Below, in pieces: positions 7,600 through 13,106 of a stretch of DNA of 13,106 nt. This stretch comes from Periconia sp. R9002 (Eukaryota > Ascomycota > Dothideomycetes > Pleosporales > Periconiaceae): NCBI GenBank assembly GCA_023627715.1, contig JAMAHW010000235.1, positions 1 through 13,106 on the forward strand. Direction: 5' to 3'. The notes under the pieces were generated by a model, which was not told the origin of the DNA, made no database searches, and saw only the letters and a program-made list of their open reading frames with translations. Both the position numbers and the translations under genes were made by a program. Every line of letters begins with the position of its first letter. Within the stretch, counting starts at the first letter, position 1.

Positions 7600-8058
7600 T
7601 ATTAGGGTCCTGCTCAGGCCTTAAAGCAGGATACTAGGTAGTACGTAAGGGGAGTAAATAGAAGTATAATATCATAGGATAACGGTAGGGTGTGTGACCG
7701 TTAATAAGCACGATGCAATAGATTCCAAATAGTAGATATTAAAAGTAGGGTAGCTCTTTAGTTAAAAGATTAAATTAACGATAAAGACTACCTAAGGAGT
7801 GTGATATATACTTACTATATACTAATAAAATTCCTAAGCTCTATAGCTCTATTATAGTAGAGTTACAGAAACAGCTCTATATCTCTATAGTCATAGAGCT
7901 ATAGAGACGTTATATAATCCCCTCATCACGTGTTTATATTATGGTCCGCTTTAGGTCTAAGATCCCAGTCTTCATCTGCGTCGTACTACTTATGGTTATT
8001 ATCGAATTTACACTCACCATAAGTGCTAAGAGTAATTCTGTAAGGCATAGCTGTAACA
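7600..8058 (-). repeat. 5' LTR of inner element E1
   Basis: A 459-bp repeat equal in length to 1029-1487, starting TATTAGGG and ending TGTAACA, followed directly by the right target-site copy CTTAT. It would drive gag-pol transcription leftwards. An 8-bp inverted repeat, AGCTCTAT at 7873-7880 and ATAGAGCT at 7893-7900, lies near its middle; the 3' LTR has a weaker version. No promoter elements can be assigned safely after the C-to-T changes. Confidence 0.93.
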
Positions 8059-8063
8059 CTTAT
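8059..8063. repeat. Target-site duplication CTTAT, right copy
   Basis: It matches 1024-1028 exactly and abuts the end of the inner 5' LTR. A 5-bp duplication is normal for Ty3/gypsy integrases. Confidence 0.9.
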
Positions 8064-11000
8064 ACACCGCTAGTTTAGCGTTCTAGGGTGCTTTTTCTAA
8101 GAGTAAGACGTAGAATACTAGGTGAATTCCTATATTCTTTAGTAGTTCTAATCTATATATAACTAGCGTAATTTATTTAGTAATTTTGTATAGGCCGATC
8201 TTTACGTAATTAAATTTTAGGCTAGGCTGCTTACTTTTAATATTTTAGCGTTTTAACTATACTTTTTCCCCTTTTTTAAAATTAGGTCCTTCTCTATAGT
8301 ATTAATTGTAGTATTTCCCTATTTATTTATTAAGGAACTCGGCGTCTAGTTGTAACTAACTATAGATTTCTTTAATTCTTTCTACAAATTTCTTACTATT
8401 TACTATCTAAGTATATATATACTTAGGTAGATTATATATATTTAGGTTAAATCTATAGTTTGCGAAAAATAGTGTAATTCCTATTACTACGTTTTTTAAG
8501 CTATTATATACTAACTAAGCTATTAGTAATAGTGCTACCTAGTTGTTCTAATTATAGTTAAGGTAACATCTTAAGTATTACTTAACTATCTAGTTTATTT
8601 ATTCTAACTATCCGTCTACTTATAGATAATAGGCTGTTATTATGCTATATTTAACTCCTAGTATAGCTATAATTATACTCTATAACTTTGAATTAAATTG
8701 CTTATCTTAGTCTATAATAATTTTATCCGGGACGCTGTGTTTACTAATTACTATATTAATAATTTTATATACTACTACCTCTATTCCACTTTTCTTAGTA
8801 TATAGTTTAAAGTAGGTATACTTAGTTAATTTATCTATAATAGTTATAATTCTATCGTATTTAACCTTAGTTACTAGGTCTTATAACTTTAGTAAGTGCG
8901 TAATAAAGTTAATTATAATTGTTTCCTATAGTTATTTAAGTGTCTCTACTAGCTGTAGTGTTTTGTATAGTATATACTTATTATATTTATTCCTATAGTA
9001 ATCCTTATAGTTTCTAAGGACTTCTATTACTATTATTCTTACTTTAAGTATATAGTATCTTTCTAGTAGTCTTTCTAGGGTTTTCTTAATCTCTTAGTAA
9101 CTATATATCGGTAATTTATAAAACTATTATATAAATTCCTACTATATTTTTATTAGAATATAAATTCTATTATACTTTATATAGAGTCCGTTTTAGATAT
9201 TTTTTTATAGCTATTCTAGACATTCTTTAGTAGCTTTTTACTTAATCTATTTGTCTAGTTTATTATTTCTTTGCTTAGAGTTAGCTACTACTTTATCTAG
9301 AATAAGATTTTTTTATTTATTTTTAACTAGTATTATTCCTGTTGCTTTAATTTCTAATTCTAAATCTAGGCGTCTACTTAAAGTATCTACTAATTAATTC
9401 TCTACCCCCTTAATATAGATAATTTTAAAATTAAATATAGATAGGAATTCCTACTATCTAGTATATTATTAGCCTAGGTCCTTATTTATTATAAATCCTA
9501 TAAGGTTCTTATAGTCTATATAAACCTTAGTCCTATGTGTTGTACTTTAGAGGTACACTCTCTATTACTTAAAAGCCTTATATATTGCTAGCATTTTTTT
9601 ATTATAGATAGGATAGTTAAGCTCTAATAGTTCTATCTATTTTAAGAAATATTTAACTAAATACTTATATCCTTCTGTTAGGTTAATCTATAGTAAGGCG
9701 ATACTATACGTAGAATTAGATATGTCTATTCTAACAATTCTAGGCTATTCTAGATTAAATATTCTTAGGATTAGTTATTCTAAAAATCTTTTTTTAATTT
9801 TTTTAAAAGATTTTTAGTATTCTTCTATCTATTTAAAAGGTATATCCTTCTTAGTAAGTTGCATAATAGGTTCCGTAAATTTTAACTATCCTACTATAAA
9901 TTTTTTATAAAAGTTTACTAACCTATTAAATTTCTAGATTTCTGTAACGTTCTTTAGTGTAGGCTATTCTTTAATCTACTTAATTTTGTGTAGATTAATC
10001 TCTAGTTTCCCTAGTTCTACTATAAATCCTAAGAAGTTAGTTTTTCTAGTATAAAACTTATACTTCTTTATTTTTAGAAATAGATAGTTTTCCGTAAGTC
10101 TCTTTAGAACTTTATATATATATTATATATATTCTTTTTTAGTTTCTAAAAATATTAGGATGTTATCTAGGTACGTAAATATAAAAACGTCTAGGTGTTT
10201 CCTAAGTACTATATTAATTCTGTTTTAGAACACCGTAGGTGTATTAGTAAGTCTAAATAGTATAACTTAGTACTTATATAATCTATATTATGTCCTAAAA
10301 GCTATTTTCTATTTATAGCCTTTCTTAATTCTAATCTAATAATATGCGTTAGTAACGTCTAACTTTATAAAAATTATAGCTTTCCTTATCTAATCTTAGA
10401 GGTTTACTATTAGTGGTAAAGGGTACTAATTTTTTTTAGTAATAGTATTTATCTTTCTATAATCTACGTATAACTATTTTTTAGTAGTCCCCTTTTTATC
10501 TACAAATATTATTCTATATAATACTAGTAACTTTAATAGTCTAATCTATTCTTTTTTAAGTACTAAGTTAACGTACTCTCTTTTAATTCGTAATTCTTTT
10601 TCTAATTTTTAGTAAATAGGTCTCTATTTAGTAGTTTTGCCTTCTTCTAGCTTAATCTTAATATCTTATAGTTTATATTCTAGAAGATAACTCCTTAGTT
10701 TTTAGAGTAGCTTTTTTTATTTCTTATATTCTTTAGGGAACTCTCTAATATATAGTTTAATATTTACTTAAAGTTATTTATATTAATAGCTAATTTTTCC
10801 TATTTACTAGTTAATATTAGGGTTTATTACTTTTAGCTATAGCATTCCTAGAATTACCTCCTACTTATTATCTATTTATGTTATATCTATAACTATATTA
10901 TATAGCTAGAGTTCTTCTAACACTAATATTAATAGCTTTATTTTAAACTATATAGGTTCTTAAAATAGGTTCCTTTCTATAGTATAAAGCTATTATAGAT

Positions 11001-13106
11001 ACTATTTTATTATATACTTTATTTCTTAGTTCTTAATAAATATTTTTAAGATAAAGTTCCTAGTTACTCTACTATTAACTATAATTTATATTCTTTTTTC
11101 TTAATAGACCTTATTTATTATAATATATAGTCCTATATTTCCTTTAAGTTTCTTATCCTTAGGCTAGTAATAGGCGTTTTTTTTCTTCTCTACATATTTA
11201 GCGTATTTATTATTTATATACTTATACTATAGCCTACCTATAACGCATAGTAGTAGTAGATTTAATCTAAGCTTAAAGATAATATACCCCTACTATCTAT
11301 CTTTTAGGTGCTATCTATAGACTTTCTTACGTATAATAATATTAATTTCTTATTCTTTATTTTAGATTAGCTAGGCTTAATACTTTTTTTTTTATATTAT
11401 GTAGATTTAGCATTTTACTTTAATATATAATACTTATACTACTTTATAGTACGTAGGATATCTTATCTAAACTTAAAGGTTGTCTCTTTTCTTATATTTA
11501 TTTTCTCTTAGCTTATCTTATACTAAAATATAGTATTTAACAACTTTTTTAGAAGTATATATATTATTAATTTATTTTATAAGCTTTAATAGCTTCCTTT
11601 ATTCTACTTAAATAGGTATTTCTTATTTTATAACGTATTTATTCTCTAACTAGTTCTAAAATAATATAAATTTAGTATTATATAGATATTATATTTTCTA
11701 TTCTTTATAAGCTTCTTTAAAGGTTATTTCTAGTCTAGCCTTCTTAATAAATCTCTAATTCCTAGAGTTATTCTAGCTCTCTAGGTCACTTTCTTCTATA
11801 ACTTTTATATAAACTACTCCTAAATAGCGTTATTTAGGTTTATACTACTAGCTATTATTAGAACTCTCTTTTTTTAAAGATTTTAATTCTTCCTTCTTTA
11901 CTATTATAAAGAGTGTTAGTATAGAATACTTAGTAGTATCTTCTAACCTCTTACTAGTCTTCCTACTAGATTCTACCTATTTATAGGTCCTATCCTTACT
12001 TACTACTATTTTCTTATGTTTCCTATTTAAAAACTAGCTATTTCCTTACTTAGCTTTAATATATATTAGGTAGTTATTCTTATAGTAAAAAGTCTAATAT
12101 AGTCTAGCATACTTACTATTAGCTATAATTTTTTCTGTAGATTTTTTATTTCTAAATTTTTTTAGAGTTTTATCTATATTCTTAGCTTAGCTCTTTTTAG
12201 CTTTTTTACTATAGTAGTTTTAAGTAAAGTATCTCTTTTTTCTATAACTATAGTATATAAAGTTCTTTTTTTTATTATTCTTAGGTTTAGTTTTACTTTT
12301 ATAGTTCTTTATATAGTAGCCTTTCTTTCTATAATTAAAGTATTTAAATTTCTTCTTTTTAGATTTCTTATCTTTATTTGTGTTAAGGATTATTAGATTA
12401 CTATAATCCTAGTTCTAGTATTCCTATAACGTTTTCTTCTTTTTCTATTACTAGAGTTTATTATCTATACTTAGAGCTTATTTTTTAAGTGCGTTAAGTG
12501 TTATTAGCTTATCTATATAAATTATTTTATAAGTAATTTTTAGCTTAAGTCCTTTATAAAATTAGGATATTAGGGATAGCTTATTCTATTCTATATTTAT
12601 AGATAACTATTTAAATATAGATATATAGTTAAGTACTAACTTTTTTTATTTAAGTTTCTAGAGTTTTTTAGTAGATTATTATTAGATATTCTTATCTCTA
12701 AATACCCCCTTAAGTTTTTAGGTAAAGTAGTTAAAGTTACTAAAAATTAAAACTATTTTTAGTTTTTATATTCTAGGTATAAACGTTTTATAATCTATCT
12801 AGTAGGGTTTAAACTATCTTATAGCCTTATTTTTAAAATATATAGCTATATAAGCTACTTTTTTTTCTTTAGTGTTAAAGTGTGCTACTTATATATCTAG
12901 ATATAGTATAGTATTAGCTAAGAAAGGTTTTAGTTTATTTTAAGTTCTATTAAACTTTTCTATAGTTAGGAGCTTTAGTAGTTTCTTTATTATACTTAAC
13001 TAGAGCTAATAGATAAGTATTAATTATTTTTACTACTTACCTAGTACTACTTTAAGTTGCGTTTTATTTTATTTAAGACTATTCTTTAGAACTTTATTTT
13101 ATACTA
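8064..13106 (-). pseudogene. gag-pol: gag-pol of outer element E2, heavily mutated, 5' end beyond window
   Basis: Same domain order and coordinates as the inner copy shifted by 5666, with no net indel. Integrase lies at about 8150-9115, RNase H at 9366-9750, RT at 9926-10626, protease at 10796-11116, and the linker and gag from 11116 to the window end. Damage is greater than in E1: both gag knuckles are all Tyr (12214-12255 and 12301-12342), protease Asp is Asn (11074-11076), RT YLDD is YLDN (10162-10173), RNase H Glu is Lys (9595-9597) and integrase first Asp is Asn (8908-8910). The second integrase Asp (8710-8712), integrase Glu (8602-8604) and first RT Asp (10357-10359) remain. No piece stays open for long. 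Its chromodomain end lies at 775-1028, separated by the inner insertion. Confidence 0.88.

Larger units (their letters stand above)
1029..8058 (-). mobile_element. Inner, structurally complete Ty3/gypsy chromovirus-like retrotransposon E1
   Basis: This 7030-bp element is bounded by two direct 459-bp LTRs (1029-1487 and 7600-8058) and flanked by the 5-bp duplication CTTAT. On the minus strand it reads 5' LTR, gag, protease, reverse transcriptase, RNase H, integrase, GPY/F module, chromodomain, polypurine tract, 3' LTR. Protease-RT-RNase H-integrase order and a 5-bp duplication are typical of Ty3/gypsy. A chromodomain after integrase is typical of chromoviruses. An additional plus-strand ORF lies between pol and the polypurine tract. 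It is inactivated by many TAA/TAG stops and missense changes of RIP type. No primer-binding site could be matched to a tRNA in the mutated sequence next to the 5' LTR (below 7600). Confidence 0.92.
1..13106 (-). mobile_element. Outer Ty3/gypsy element E2, interrupted and running off both window edges
   Basis: Positions 1-1028 and 8064-13106 form one minus-strand Ty3/gypsy element once the inner element and one copy of the CTTAT duplication are removed. The left part holds the end of its 3' LTR, polypurine tract, antisense ORF X and the chromodomain end of pol. The right part holds the rest of pol and most of gag. From 8059 to the window end it aligns with the inner element at a constant offset of 5666, checked at 8059, 10162, 12214 and 13106, so there is no net indel over about 5 kb. 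By that offset about 160 bp of gag and leader plus a 459-bp 5' LTR should lie beyond 13106. It is more AT-rich and has lost more catalytic residues than the inner copy, so it is probably older. Confidence 0.88.

Noticed and set aside
1..13106. Tandem array sharing LTRs, with complementary deletions of gag-pol and of X
   Set aside because: The supposed breakpoints fall exactly on LTR ends and on the same 5-bp word CTTAT, which is the signature of an insertion with target-site duplication.
1..13106. CRISPR array, tRNA, rRNA or bacterial operon
   Set aside because: Recurrent short words such as CTAG, TTAG and TATA are by-products of C-to-T mutation; there is no spaced repeat array or cloverleaf-like gene, and all recognisable coding is eukaryotic retrotransposon.

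Overview
The window is an AT-rich block from what is most likely a filamentous ascomycete (Pezizomycotina). It consists entirely of Ty3/gypsy LTR retrotransposon sequence that has been heavily mutated by a RIP-like process (repeat-induced point mutation). Signs of RIP are the dominance of TpA, scarce CpA, copies that differ mostly by C/T and G/A transitions, in-frame stops that are TAA or TAG at Gln or Trp positions, and Cys and His codons turned into Tyr codons. No intact host gene, tRNA or rRNA is visible.

The layout is one element nested inside another of the same family, both on the minus strand. The inner element E1 (1029-8058, 7030 bp) has a 3' LTR (1029-1487) and a 5' LTR (7600-8058). 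Each LTR is 459 bp with a TATTA...TAACA end pair, presumably TGTTA...TAACA before mutation. E1 is flanked by a 5-bp target-site duplication CTTAT (1024-1028 and 8059-8063). The outer element E2 is split into 1-1028 (end of its 3' LTR, polypurine tract, antisense ORF, chromodomain end of pol) and 8064-13106 (rest of pol and most of gag). It runs off both window edges.

Reading E1 in its own 5'->3' direction: 5' LTR, gag with two CCHC zinc knuckles, a long gag-protease linker, protease, reverse transcriptase, RNase H, integrase with GPY/F module, chromodomain, polypurine tract, 3' LTR. Gag and pol lie in one reading frame from about 7594 to 2144 with no net frameshift. Every catalytic domain is recognisable, but both copies are dead. 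E2 is more damaged than E1, as expected if it is the older host copy.

The most interesting feature is an extra ORF, here called X, on the opposite (plus) strand between the polypurine tract and the 3' end of pol. Both copies carry it (about 239-1028 and 1620-2391). It reads as a six-cysteine Zn(II)2Cys6-like cluster with spacing C-x2-C-x6-C-x9-C-x2-C-x8-C, followed by a charged coiled coil and a Ser/Pro/Gln-rich tail. It runs tail-to-tail with pol and overlaps the chromodomain coding region. The cysteine spacing is the same in both copies although this segment is far more diverged than pol, which suggests a real accessory protein of this retrotransposon family.
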